56,605 nucleotides of DNA. Source: Candidatus Poseidoniaceae archaeon. GTDB lineage: Archaea > Thermoplasmatota > Poseidoniia > Poseidoniales > Poseidoniaceae. The translations under genes were made by a program, and so were the position numbers. Location of the stretch: positions 1 to 56,605 of the forward strand of contig JAOMOG010000008.1 in NCBI GenBank assembly GCA_028353405.1, in the 5' to 3' direction. How positions within the stretch are numbered: position 1 is the first letter of the stretch; every line of letters begins with the position of its first letter. Under the pieces are notes generated by a model. It was given only the letters and a program-made list of their open reading frames with translations. It searched no databases and was not told the origin of the DNA. This document shows positions 7,515-18,319 of the stretch, piece by piece.

Positions 7515-9839
7515 TTATTCTTCCTCAACATATGGCGTAACCAATGAGTCCCAGTATGAATCTTGGCGGATAGAGTCGGCTGCACAAATTGCAGCCATGT
7601 TGACTATGTGGCGCACACCATCTTGCCTTGCAACTAGTTGTACTGGTTTATCCATACCTTCTAGAATTGGCCCTGTCATCTCTGCGTCTCCAAGTTCCTC
7701 GAGTAATTTGTAAGCGATGTTTGCTGCCGCAAGATTAGGCAAAACAAGTACATTCGCTGGCCCGTCAAAGGCCATGAATTCGTATTCATCTTGTACTGCT
7801 CCATTGAGTGCTGTATCTCCTTGCATTGGTCCGTCTATCATCAAGGACGGATCGAGTTCTCTGGCAAATTCAATCGCTTCTTCAATTCTCTCAGAACGTT
7901 GTGCTCTACTGCTACCAAAATTAGAGAATGATAACATTGCAACCTTAGGGTCAACACCAAAACGGCGAGCAACCTTTGCGGTTTGAACTGCTATTTCCGC
8001 TAATGTTCTACTATCCGGATATACATTGACTGTAGCATCTGCCAAGAAAACGGTTCTACCTTTGACATTCATCATATAACATCCAATAATGCAATGCGCG
8101 TCATCTGCTGAACCTATCAATTCGATAGTTGGCCTAAGCACGTCTCCATAATTTCTTGAAACTCCTCCAACGAATCCATCAGCATGACCGCTCTTTACCA
8201 TTTGACTTGCGAAATATGGGCGGCTCTTCAGCAACCTTGCAGCGTCAAGATGAGTCATGCCTTTCCGTTTCCTATGATCGAACACAGCCTTTGCGTATTC
8301 TCCCTTGCGGCGTTTATCACGCCGCGGGTCATAAGACTCATAATCGAAATGCAAGCCCAATTCTTCAACCATTGAATCTATTCTCTTCTTTGGACCAAGT
8401 AATATTGGAATGCAGATTTTCTGTTCTACTAATTGTGCAGCGGCTTTGATAACTTTCTCATTATCTCCTTCAGGGAAAACAATTCTCTTGCCTTTTCTAC
8501 GGACTTGATTGATGACGTGGCGCATTACTGAATAAGATAATCCAAAGCGACCTTCTAGTTGTTCTTTGTATTTTTCAATGTCGAAATCTTCGGCCTTGAC
8601 ACCAGTTATTCCCTCATCTACAGCCGCTTGTGCAACCGCACTAGCCTCCCAAATTAATACGCGTCTGTCGAACGGTTTTGGAATAATATATTCCGGCCCA
8701 TATTGCATTGTCGCGCCATCATAAGCTGCTGAAATATAATCTGGAACTGGTTCTTTAGCCAATGCTGCAAGCGAATAAGTTGCGGCCATTTTCATACCTT
8801 GTGTAATATCACGTGCTCTAACATCTAATGCTCCGCGGAAAATATATGGAAACCCTAATACATTATTCACTTGATTAGGATAATCTGATCTTCCAGTAGC
8901 AATAATTGCATCATCCCTTACTTCAAGGATATCCTCTGGGTCTATTTCTGGAGTCGGGTTAGCAAGAGCAAAAATTACCGGTTTGGCAGCCATTGTTGCC
9001 ACCATTTCTTTAGAAACTAATCCACCTTTAGACAATCCTAGCATCATATCTGCTCCTTTCAATGCATCTGCTAAATCTCCACCTTTGATATCATGTGCAA
9101 ATGTTGCTTTGAATTCATTTAGTTCGCCGGCATCTAAACGCTTCTTTGTCACAATACCTTGGCTATCTACCATCAAGATGTTTTCATTTTTCACCCCTAC
9201 TGCAACATAGTGGTTGGCACAAGCAATTGCACTTGCACCAGCACCGATAACAACAACTTTGATTTTTGATACTTCTTTTCCTTGTAATTCAACCGCATTC
9301 AACATTGCTGCTGCAGAAATAATTGCAGTTCCGTGTTGATCATCATGCATAACTGGAATGTCTGTTGCTTCCGCAATTCGCCGTTCAATTTCAAAACATT
9401 CTGGCGCTTTGATGTCTTCGAGATTAATACCGCCGAACGTTTTTGCGATATTACAAACTGTATTGATAAATTCTTCAGGATCTTCTGTATCAACTTCAAT
9501 ATCAAAGACATCAATATCTGCGAAAGTTTTCAATAACAATCCTTTTCCTTCCATGACTGGTTTACTGGCTAATGCACCAATATTTCCAAGTCCTAATACT
9601 GCTGTACCGTTTGAAATTACTGCGACTAAATTGCCTTTAGATGTATATTTATACGCATCTTCGGGATTCTTTTCAATCTCCAGACACGGATAGGCTGCAC
9701 CGGGTGAGTAAGCCAAACTCAATTCATATGCGGTTGAATGTGGTTTAGTAGGTACGACCTTGATTTTTCCACGCGGTTCTAGTTCGTGATATTCTAACGC
9801 TTCTTGGCGCAACCTGCGCTCCTTTTTCTCGCGTACCAT
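7515..9839 (-). CDS. maeB: NADP-dependent malic enzyme with phosphotransacetylase-like domain (MaeB)
   Basis: 774 residues, the usual MaeB length. Residues ~20-400 are the malic enzyme: SLAYSPGAAYPC, the NAD(P)-binding NGTAVLGLGNIGALASKPV, the metal/active-site segment PVMHDDQHGTAI, and a second Rossmann motif VVIGAGASAIACA. Residues ~440-774 are the phosphate acetyltransferase-like domain: RIVFPEGDNEKVI, DGFVGGVSRNYGDVLRP and LPNLAAANIAYKLLEEL. It decarboxylates malate to pyruvate with NADP reduction; the PTA part is usually regulatory (acetyl-CoA sensing) in characterised MaeB proteins. It has its own promoter in the gap facing the giant surface protein. Confidence 0.95.
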   Translation of the reverse strand: MVREKKERRLRQEALEYHELEPRGKIKVVPTKPHSTAYELSLAYSPGAAYPCLEIEKNPEDAYKYTSKGNLVAVISNGTAVLGLGNIGALASKPVMEGKGLLLKTFADIDVFDIEVDTEDPEEFINTVCNIAKTFGGINLEDIKAPECFEIERRIAEATDIPVMHDDQHGTAIISAAAMLNAVELQGKEVSKIKVVVIGAGASAIACANHYVAVGVKNENILMVDSQGIVTKKRLDAGELNEFKATFAHDIKGGDLADALKGADMMLGLSKGGLVSKEMVATMAAKPVIFALANPTPEIDPEDILEVRDDAIIATGRSDYPNQVNNVLGFPYIFRGALDVRARDITQGMKMAATYSLAALAKEPVPDYISAAYDGATMQYGPEYIIPKPFDRRVLIWEASAVAQAAVDEGITGVKAEDFDIEKYKEQLEGRFGLSYSVMRHVINQVRRKGKRIVFPEGDNEKVIKAAAQLVEQKICIPILLGPKKRIDSMVEELGLHFDYESYDPRRDKRRKGEYAKAVFDHRKRKGMTHLDAARLLKSRPYFASQMVKSGHADGFVGGVSRNYGDVLRPTIELIGSADDAHCIIGCYMMNVKGRTVFLADATVNVYPDSRTLAEIAVQTAKVARRFGVDPKVAMLSFSNFGSSRAQRSERIEEAIEFARELDPSLMIDGPMQGDTALNGAVQDEYEFMAFDGPANVLVLPNLAAANIAYKLLEELGDAEMTGPILEGMDKPVQLVARQDGVRHIVNMAAICAADSIRQDSYWDSLVTPYVEEE

Positions 9840-10033
9840 TTAGTTCCCCTTCCTGTTGGGAGTGGGTCTGTGGTTTGAGTGTTGTGTGTTTTAATTACAA
9901 ATTGTTCAAGTTTTTTCAGTAAAAAAATCTAACCGGATTGCGGCTGAGAGGGATAATAACGGCGAAATTGGTTGATTATTGGTTTCACATCTAAGGGCCG
10001 CTTTCAAATACTGTAAAAGCCGCCTCGCATACT

Positions 10034-13000
10034 ATGACCCATTATTCCAAGGCACCCAAGGCGTCTCGCAGTGCCAGCCAAGCAGTCTCGCTTGTGCTGA
10101 TAATGTTGCTTTCTAGCCTGGCACCTATACTGGCATCTCCTGTTGTTTCTGCACATGGGTTGAATGATAGTACGATATGGCCAAAGGAGGGGCATAACGA
10201 CACTGGTTGGGTTCAACTCGATACCGTCGGCGCAGGAGTGACTCCTGGTGCCCAAGGCATCACTGAATGGCAATTAGAGTTCGCTCCTGGTGCGGATTTG
10301 TCAAATGTTTCCTTGCAATTAAGAGTAAATGGTAGCGATGGTTTACTAATTGAGGAACCGATTCTTACCGCTTCTGATATCGGAATTAACTTGTTTGATT
10401 GGAGAGGGCTTGGGATGTTTGGTTCAAACGATTTCTTTGATGGCTCCAACCCACATTCCAGCCGATTGAACCCAAATAGTGACACCGGCGCAGGCTGGAC
10501 TCTACCAAGCGATGCTGAAATTACAGAATTGGTATTTGAAGCCTTAGCACCTGCTGACCCCGCTGTATCTTTTGAGCCAATAAATCTCGACATTAGAGCT
10601 AATGCGATTCATCCTGATGATGGTAGAATGATGGTAGGTGTTACAAACTCAGTTGTTGTATTAGATGCAAATAATGATCCACAAATAATTGATATCATCA
10701 CATTTGAAAATGCTACTTCCGTTCTCGATATAGCCGTAGATGAAGTTAATCGCTACCTGATCGTCCTCACCGATACAGATGGGATACATTTCTTGAACCT
10801 AGATGACTGTTCTTTAGCGATGGTCGTTCCTGCTCCTGTCGTAACAGATACATATCAAACAAAATTACTAACACTAAATGGAATGGTCTATTTGGCAGGT
10901 TATGGAGGATTATTCCAATATGATGCTGCTGCAAATTCTTGGCTAAACTTAGCAGATTCTACTGATGCTAATTGGAATGGTGGATTCTCCGTTGACATGA
11001 TCGAAAACAATGGAATCATCTATGTCAGCTCCTGGGAGAATGGTATCAACCGATGGGATATCTCCTCTGCCACTTCCCTCTCTGCTTGGACTACTGCAAA
11101 TGTATTACATTCAGATTATATCTGGTCTATCACAGTCACTAATAATCAAATTTTATTCGGCTCATATGATAACGGAGTTGCCCGCTTTGATTGGAACTCT
11201 AATTTCTGGTTAAGCACTTGGAACTCTGCAAATTGGTTAGCCAATGATGATATTTGGGGTGTCGAATCAATCGGTGATCAATTGCTAATCTTGAACGGGG
11301 CAAATGTCCATTATTACAATACTACAAGTGGAGTTTTCGGAACCACTGATACATTGTCAAGTTATGGCATCTTTGCAGGTAGATCGATGTTTACTTGGCC
11401 TTCAAGTGGCTCTCGCGCACCAATGACTGATACAATCCTACTAACAGACTATACTGGGAAAATTGTCAAATTAACACCTACTAAGACCACTCGCTACGAT
11501 GGTCAAATCTCGATATCAAGCTCACCAAGTTCAGGTGATATGACAAATATTGTTGAGTTGGATAATATCCTATTCATCACTAATCCGTATGTTTTGGACA
11601 GATATGACATCGGACAATCCAAATGGCTAAGTCCAGTAATCCATGGTATGGCTGCTACCTCAATACAAACTGATGGCAGTAGTATATTCATGGGAACTGG
11701 AGCAAATGGAATCATCAATTATGCCAAGAATGGTAGCGTGATTAATTCCTATTCCAATGCAAATGGAATGTATAGCAATTCCATCACAAACTTTGCAATC
11801 AATAATGGAATCATAGTCTCTACTCATCAAAGTGGTGGAATAAGTATTATCAATCTCTCATCGTCTTCAATTTTAAGTTATGATTCATCTGATGGAATGG
11901 ATTCGGATTTCCTAAATGATGTTGCTATTCATCAAGATATTGCTTATGTTGGAAGTGAGGATTCTGGAATAATTCGCTATCATATCACTAATGATACATT
12001 CCTCTCTTCCTGGGTCTCGACTGGTGTCAATGGAGTAGATTACGCTCCTATAGCAGTTGTTGGAGATATACTACATCTAGGACTTTCAGGCTATGGTGTT
12101 GCTCGCAAAGACCTATCTACTGGAGAGATATTAACGCCTTTGACTGCACGTGGGGGCGTCTTGCCAAGTTCTAACATCTATGCTTTGGAAAGTGATGGCT
12201 CTGATCTCTACATCGGGACTCAGGGTGGAGCAATACGCTGGGACGGTAACCAAGCAGATAGTTTTGTTAGCGGTAGTCAATGGTGGACAAGGCCAACTCA
12301 ATTCTTTGACTTCACTATTGATGGAGGAGATTTGTATGCTGGAACAAACATTGGAGTTTGTAAATATGTATTATCAACCATAACTATTGATGATTGTCAG
12401 AATGTCCAAGATGGAATGCCGAATTGGGCTGTATATGCTGTCCACTATGATTCAGATTTCGTATATGGTGGAACTCTTTCCGGTGTTGGGTTAATTGATA
12501 TTACTAATTTTGAACACGATTCAAATTGGGGTGAAGGCGCTCAAAGTGATACTGCGCCTGTTGAAGTAATTGGTACTACAGCCTATATCGGTCTTGATGG
12601 AATTGGTGTATTGAGGTATGATATTACCAACAATACATGGCTTCCTACTTGGACTGTTAATGGGGTATTAGATACAAACGGAATTACCAGTTTAGTGGCT
12701 GACATTAGACCTAACCAAATTTGGATTGGTGGCGATGACGGTTTCCAATTGATTGACATTGTCAATGAAACTGAAGAATATGATATTGAAAAAACCAATG
12801 CTATGTATTCTGGAAATGGCGATCCGTATCAGCTGATGATTCATGGAGATACATTATATTTCCATCAATCCACTCAAAGCGACAGTGTCCGTAGAATAAA
12901 CATCCTGAACTTCACTTCGATGACATCACTCGATATTGGGGCTCAATTATCAGAAAATAATGGTGATGTTTACGGAATGAATTTCATCGGTGACATCTTG

Positions 13001-16000
13001 ATGGTCGGATTGGCTTCCGGACAATGGTGGAATGCAGATGGGTCTGGTGGTATTGCTCAATGGAATGCCAGCAATAATTCTTGGGGGCCAAATGTTGACC
13101 CTATTGGAGAAATTAACCGAGTAACTTCTTACCTTTCATCTGCTGGTAATCATTGGATCGCCTGGGGCGAAACTAAATTGGATCTTTACAATAATGGTTC
13201 TTTAGTTAATTCTTGGGATGATTCTGTATTTGACTTCCCAATAAGAGAAATTGTTGAATTCGATGGCGCGACATTGTTCGCGACTGAAGATGGTGTGGCA
13301 AGATATAACGAATCTTCTAATTCTTGGTTAACAACTTGGACTGAGGGTAGTGGATTACCAAGTAATGCTGGAGAGAGGTTCTATGACATCTGGACAGATG
13401 GTACAGAATTAGTAGTCGGTGGAGCTGAATTCACTAATTGGGGTGGATTTAGAACTGGTACAATTTCTCACTTAGATAGTACTGGTACTTGGTCTACATT
13501 TACTGGTGGGCAGAGTGGAATGCCAAATGGATATCCAATGTCTATGACACTCTGTGGCGGAGTTCTCAATGTTGCCATGTACAATGGTTTCAATGGTGGA
13601 ATTGCAGTAATCGATTTACAAAACGCTACTGCTGGCACTCATATTTCTGGAACTTCTTTGGATGATGATTCTCCTTCAGCAGTGGCTTGTGATGGAGTTG
13701 ATACACTTTACATTGGATATTATGCTGATGATATGCCTATTTCAAAGTATAGTTATCAGACCGGGACTTGGCTAAATGACCTAACTTCTCGAAATCACAA
13801 TCTTCCTACGGACAGAGTGTGGTGGGATGCAATAAATTATCACTCAGGTAAGCTAATCCTAGGACATGGTTTGGGCACTTCTGGCAATAATATTATTGGA
13901 GGAGGATATTCAGTTATCACTACATCCGGGAATACTGCAGCTTCTGCAATGGTAATCTCTCAAGGCTCATCAGTCACATCTTTCCAACCTTACGGGCAAG
14001 GTTGGATTATTGGACAAGCAGGTGGAACTTCCGGGTATAGCCACGTGGACATAGTGTCTTCACAAGGGCAAACTCCTTTGATTAAACTGCCTGGTCTTGT
14101 CAGTGGACAAATAACCAGTATCGCAGGTAGTGCAACAACTATTTGGGTTACGACCTTTGGACAATCTCAAGGGTTTGGAATCGCTGGAGGCGCTGGCATT
14201 CTTCAAGGTGACCGGAATGCTGATGGCTCTATTGAATGGGATTATGGATGGTCTCTTTCCGCACAATCTCGCGGTAATGATATTGAATTGATCGGAAATG
14301 ATCTCTATGTTACTACGTCACCCGCAGGATTGTACAAATTAGATGTTCAAACTCAACAACTTACCACCTATACTGGAGCATTGCACAACAGCCACTATGG
14401 AATGGTGAAAACAGGAAATGATTTGGTTATCGGGTTATCTGGACAAGGTAATTCAATACCAGGTGTGCAAGTTTTCAATATTAATTCTCAGACCTTTACT
14501 CAAGGGAAGTTAATCGCAGGATTACCGTCCCCTATTATCAATGGATTTGGCAGTACTAGTGATGTCATGTACATCGCTACAAATGGTGGAATCGGTAGAT
14601 GGAATTATACTACAAGTGATTGGATGAATCCAATTACCATACTTGAAGGATTACCATCAAACATTGTTGAAGACATATTAGTAGATGGTAATGATATTTG
14701 GTTGACCACTCCAAGTGGACTTGCAAAGTACAGCCCTGGGACTGGAACTGTCACAACTATGACCTCGCAAACTGGATTGTTTGGAACCTCAACTTGGGGC
14801 CTAACAATGAAAACCAGTGGTGCTAATTCCACTCTTTACGTTTCACACGATGGTAAAAGTACGGAAAGACCTGGTGTTTCCAGTTTTGAGATTAGTACAC
14901 CTACGTCGATTGATACTCATCGCTTTGACCAAATTCCTTCCAATACTGTTTCCGCATTGGCTGCAGATTGGTGGGGATTACATATCGCCACTGATATCGG
15001 TCCAATGACACACTGGAATGGTCAAGTCAGTGAATTTGAAGATGGAATGGCCTCTTGGCAAATTAGCGGGTGGCCTATTACCAGTATGCAAAGTGATGGC
15101 GATGATGTTTTGGTTATTACCGAGCAAGGTGCTGCAATAATCAAAGCACGAACTGCTACACACGCAATAACAAAATCCTGGTTTAAGGCCAATGCCTCAG
15201 ATGGAATATTAACTGCTAACAATGTTTGGCTAACCACTGAAAGTGATGGCCTATGGGGTTATGAAAGAACTGCATCTTGGACTGAATTAGATCGATTTGA
15301 AATGCGTCGTGCAATGCCACTGAATGCTGGATTTAATATGAAAAATTCTAACATTAGTGAGTGGACGCATCCTGGCGCTCAAATCCAATTGGTTGATGTT
15401 GACAATCCTGTCAAATTAGATTCCACTGCTGGTTCTGCTGGCGCTCATGGTTTGCTATTCCAAAATGTACCTCTGACCTTTACCTCAACGGTTGCTGGCG
15501 CTGCTACTTGGTCTCGTTCCGTGTCACTGAAATATAATGCTACAGTCAACTTAACCAGTGACCCTGGACTTGAAAATACCATGCAGAATGCTGTTGATAA
15601 CGGTGTGATCATAAATGGAACTCGTTATGTCACACTAACACTACGCTCACCAAGCAATGGCTCCCTACAAGCAAGATTAGTTTATGATTATATCAAGTTG
15701 GAGACTCCTGTTGAAATGACTAATTTGATCGACAGACCTGATGATGGTGGGGGGGCGTTGATAGCTGATTGGACACTCGTTCATGATGAAGACTTTGCTC
15801 GTTACCTCGTATATGTTAGCGAAGGACCATTCGTTACTACTGGTGGTTCAGCATTAACTGCAGCAGACCTCGCTGGAAGAACGGTTGACAAAGCAATCTC
15901 ATTACATAGTCGCTTGTCGAGTGAAGTTACTACTGCAAATGGAATCCCACTTGTTGATGGAACTGAATACTATGCTGTAATTGTCGTTGAATATAATGAT

Positions 16001-18319
16001 GGTAGATGGGGATTAATCTCATCACCGATGGGGCCAGCAATTCCTACAGATGAAGTGCCTAATTCACCACTTTGGGCTACTGCTGGACCATATGATGGTG
16101 GCCAAGATGGTGATTTAGAAGTTGAATGGGCACGATGTACTGCACTTGATTTGGCAAGTACTCGTATTTACACATCAACATCTCAAATGACTGATATTTT
16201 AGGACTTAGCGTAACTGCTGACCTGCCACCAAGTGAAGGAAATACTACCGTATTATCGCTTGATGCTGGAAAACCATACTGGTTAGGTCTAACTTGTGTA
16301 GATGAAGCTGGACAAGAAGATTGGCAGAATGCCACAATTATTGGTCCGGTTGTACCGACTGGGGGACTAAACGATAACACAGCACCTGCTAAATTAGAAA
16401 ATGTTGTTGCAATAGATACTCCAGATGATGATGGTGGAAGAATTACCATCTCATGGAATATTAGTACTGATGAGGATTGTACTTTCTATGCCGTCTTTAT
16501 GATGATGGTGGAAGATGATGAGATTGATGAAGAGGTTCTGTTGCCGAACAATGTTAATTCCTTCTCGCAAACAGCTATCATAAATGACTGTGCTGAAAAC
16601 TCAACAATAGTATCCACTATGGATGGAGTTGATTTGCAAGATGGTCAACTTTACTGGGTTGGCGTTGTTGCATACGATGATTGGTTAAATGTTAACTTGG
16701 ACGATGTTGATGTTGTCGGCGTTACACCGTTTAGAAACACGATGGGTTCAGGCTCAGCACCGAGTCGAATTGGCGTAATCAATGCCTTTGATCATGCTGA
16801 TGATGATGGAACTGCAATAGATGTCATTTGGACTATTTCTGATGCTGATGATTTCTCCCACTACATCGTATGGGTTGCAGATAAACCTGTTACTGACCTG
16901 TCAACACTTTGGGCTGCAAGAGGTGACGATTCAGCAAACTGTGCCTGTTTGAAGGTGAATAAGCAATGGATTGATGAGGATAAGAATCCGATTGAAATCA
17001 CTTTGAGTACTGCTCTCTATGGAGGAGATTCATTATTAGATACAACACCTAAATCAATTATGCCTGATGTTGAATTATATGTCACCGTCACTGTTCATGA
17101 TAACAAAGGAAATGTATTCCTCACTGATTTAGTTCAAGCAACTGTTACTCCAATCGATAATTTGAATGATGTTATTGCACCAGATAGATTACAAGACTTG
17201 GAATTAATTGACAAGCCTGCTGATGATGGAACTGCACTATTACTGGACTTTAATTTGTCTGATGATGGTGATGTGAAGTCATATGAAGTCTATGCAGCGA
17301 CTTGGGAATTCACTTCTGTTAGCACTGGAGGAGATGGCCCAATCGCTCCAATCGCAACTTTATCAAGAAATCCACAATTGCCTCTGTCTATCAAATTGAC
17401 AGCGGGCGATACTCCTGTGGTTCCTGGCCAGATGGTTTGGGTCGCAGTAGTCGTGATAGACTCATCTGGAAACTCCTTTGAAGATAATTTAGTTGTGGTG
17501 AGTGCTGCATCTGTAGACGATGGGATTGATGATATGGGATCTCATTTACCAGATATTATTGGAATTAGTTTAGCATGGAATGAAGAAGTAAATATTCTAG
17601 TTCAGTGGCAACATTCGTCATCGTCTTCAGTTAGAGGATATCAAATTTATATCTCCGATGAAGAATACTCTACTACTGATGATGCTGTATTAGTCGGAGA
17701 AGTAAAGGCCAGTAATACATTCCTAATCACTCAAAATGGATTTGAAGATCTTGTAAATAATACCGCATGGTATGTATCGGTAAGCGCAATCGATGAAGAA
17801 TACCACAAAGAAAGTGTCAAGCCGATTAAATTGGCCGCCTTTGAAGATGGTAATGTTGGCGGTGGAAATGGCGAAACTGGAGCAGAGGATGAAAGCAAGC
17901 AATTGGGTTCATACTTGACAACTCCAAATCTCCTAGCCATGGGATTAGCCATTGTCGCCCTATTCCTAATACTAGCAATTTTCAAGAGTCGGAACAGTAA
18001 CCAACGCCGTAGTAAAGATTGGGAATTACAAGAAGCTACATGGGGATTACAAAACCAAAGTGATGCTGGATGGGATAATGTTCCGAAGGGAACTCCTGCT
18101 CCACCACCTGCAGCCACTGTTACTCAAACTCAATCAAGTGACATATATGCTGCCGCAAACAGAGTTCAATCTGATAGTTATGGCCGACCTGAATATCAAA
18201 GCCAACAACCGGTGTTACAGCCTGTCAGAAATGACACACTGCTTGATGATTTAATCGAAAAGCCGGCACAGCAATCTCAACAGAACATTGACACATCATT
18301 CCTTGATGACCTGTTGTGA
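10034..18319 (+). CDS. Giant cell-surface protein: signal peptide, beta-propeller repeats, FnIII domains, C-terminal membrane anchor
   Basis: 2761 residues, about 15% of the window. Residues 1-40 form a signal peptide ending SPVVSA. Residues ~190-1755 hold dozens of propeller blades of the two-component-regulator type, each with a G-h-W-x-G/G-V-x-R-h-D-x-x-x-x-x-W pattern (for example GVARFDWNSNFW, GVLRYDITNNTW, GIGRWNYTTSDW). Residues ~1755-1895 look like a beta-sandwich. Residues ~1896-2606 contain six FnIII-like domains, four opening with a P-x-DDG motif. A transmembrane helix (~2632-2652) precedes a ~109-residue Gln/Pro-rich tail with acidic-Leu motifs (LLDDLIEKP, FLDDLL). Probably external adhesin, sensor or polymer-binding scaffold. 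A TATA-like site about 26 bases upstream suggests leaderless transcription. Its stop overlaps pabC as TGATG. Confidence 0.85.
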   Translation: MTHYSKAPKASRSASQAVSLVLIMLLSSLAPILASPVVSAHGLNDSTIWPKEGHNDTGWVQLDTVGAGVTPGAQGITEWQLEFAPGADLSNVSLQLRVNGSDGLLIEEPILTASDIGINLFDWRGLGMFGSNDFFDGSNPHSSRLNPNSDTGAGWTLPSDAEITELVFEALAPADPAVSFEPINLDIRANAIHPDDGRMMVGVTNSVVVLDANNDPQIIDIITFENATSVLDIAVDEVNRYLIVLTDTDGIHFLNLDDCSLAMVVPAPVVTDTYQTKLLTLNGMVYLAGYGGLFQYDAAANSWLNLADSTDANWNGGFSVDMIENNGIIYVSSWENGINRWDISSATSLSAWTTANVLHSDYIWSITVTNNQILFGSYDNGVARFDWNSNFWLSTWNSANWLANDDIWGVESIGDQLLILNGANVHYYNTTSGVFGTTDTLSSYGIFAGRSMFTWPSSGSRAPMTDTILLTDYTGKIVKLTPTKTTRYDGQISISSSPSSGDMTNIVELDNILFITNPYVLDRYDIGQSKWLSPVIHGMAATSIQTDGSSIFMGTGANGIINYAKNGSVINSYSNANGMYSNSITNFAINNGIIVSTHQSGGISIINLSSSSILSYDSSDGMDSDFLNDVAIHQDIAYVGSEDSGIIRYHITNDTFLSSWVSTGVNGVDYAPIAVVGDILHLGLSGYGVARKDLSTGEILTPLTARGGVLPSSNIYALESDGSDLYIGTQGGAIRWDGNQADSFVSGSQWWTRPTQFFDFTIDGGDLYAGTNIGVCKYVLSTITIDDCQNVQDGMPNWAVYAVHYDSDFVYGGTLSGVGLIDITNFEHDSNWGEGAQSDTAPVEVIGTTAYIGLDGIGVLRYDITNNTWLPTWTVNGVLDTNGITSLVADIRPNQIWIGGDDGFQLIDIVNETEEYDIEKTNAMYSGNGDPYQLMIHGDTLYFHQSTQSDSVRRINILNFTSMTSLDIGAQLSENNGDVYGMNFIGDILMVGLASGQWWNADGSGGIAQWNASNNSWGPNVDPIGEINRVTSYLSSAGNHWIAWGETKLDLYNNGSLVNSWDDSVFDFPIREIVEFDGATLFATEDGVARYNESSNSWLTTWTEGSGLPSNAGERFYDIWTDGTELVVGGAEFTNWGGFRTGTISHLDSTGTWSTFTGGQSGMPNGYPMSMTLCGGVLNVAMYNGFNGGIAVIDLQNATAGTHISGTSLDDDSPSAVACDGVDTLYIGYYADDMPISKYSYQTGTWLNDLTSRNHNLPTDRVWWDAINYHSGKLILGHGLGTSGNNIIGGGYSVITTSGNTAASAMVISQGSSVTSFQPYGQGWIIGQAGGTSGYSHVDIVSSQGQTPLIKLPGLVSGQITSIAGSATTIWVTTFGQSQGFGIAGGAGILQGDRNADGSIEWDYGWSLSAQSRGNDIELIGNDLYVTTSPAGLYKLDVQTQQLTTYTGALHNSHYGMVKTGNDLVIGLSGQGNSIPGVQVFNINSQTFTQGKLIAGLPSPIINGFGSTSDVMYIATNGGIGRWNYTTSDWMNPITILEGLPSNIVEDILVDGNDIWLTTPSGLAKYSPGTGTVTTMTSQTGLFGTSTWGLTMKTSGANSTLYVSHDGKSTERPGVSSFEISTPTSIDTHRFDQIPSNTVSALAADWWGLHIATDIGPMTHWNGQVSEFEDGMASWQISGWPITSMQSDGDDVLVITEQGAAIIKARTATHAITKSWFKANASDGILTANNVWLTTESDGLWGYERTASWTELDRFEMRRAMPLNAGFNMKNSNISEWTHPGAQIQLVDVDNPVKLDSTAGSAGAHGLLFQNVPLTFTSTVAGAATWSRSVSLKYNATVNLTSDPGLENTMQNAVDNGVIINGTRYVTLTLRSPSNGSLQARLVYDYIKLETPVEMTNLIDRPDDGGGALIADWTLVHDEDFARYLVYVSEGPFVTTGGSALTAADLAGRTVDKAISLHSRLSSEVTTANGIPLVDGTEYYAVIVVEYNDGRWGLISSPMGPAIPTDEVPNSPLWATAGPYDGGQDGDLEVEWARCTALDLASTRIYTSTSQMTDILGLSVTADLPPSEGNTTVLSLDAGKPYWLGLTCVDEAGQEDWQNATIIGPVVPTGGLNDNTAPAKLENVVAIDTPDDDGGRITISWNISTDEDCTFYAVFMMMVEDDEIDEEVLLPNNVNSFSQTAIINDCAENSTIVSTMDGVDLQDGQLYWVGVVAYDDWLNVNLDDVDVVGVTPFRNTMGSGSAPSRIGVINAFDHADDDGTAIDVIWTISDADDFSHYIVWVADKPVTDLSTLWAARGDDSANCACLKVNKQWIDEDKNPIEITLSTALYGGDSLLDTTPKSIMPDVELYVTVTVHDNKGNVFLTDLVQATVTPIDNLNDVIAPDRLQDLELIDKPADDGTALLLDFNLSDDGDVKSYEVYAATWEFTSVSTGGDGPIAPIATLSRNPQLPLSIKLTAGDTPVVPGQMVWVAVVVIDSSGNSFEDNLVVVSAASVDDGIDDMGSHLPDIIGISLAWNEEVNILVQWQHSSSSSVRGYQIYISDEEYSTTDDAVLVGEVKASNTFLITQNGFEDLVNNTAWYVSVSAIDEEYHKESVKPIKLAAFEDGNVGGGNGETGAEDESKQLGSYLTTPNLLAMGLAIVALFLILAIFKSRNSNQRRSKDWELQEATWGLQNQSDAGWDNVPKGTPAPPPAATVTQTQSSDIYAAANRVQSDSYGRPEYQSQQPVLQPVRNDTLLDDLIEKPAQQSQQNIDTSFLDDLL

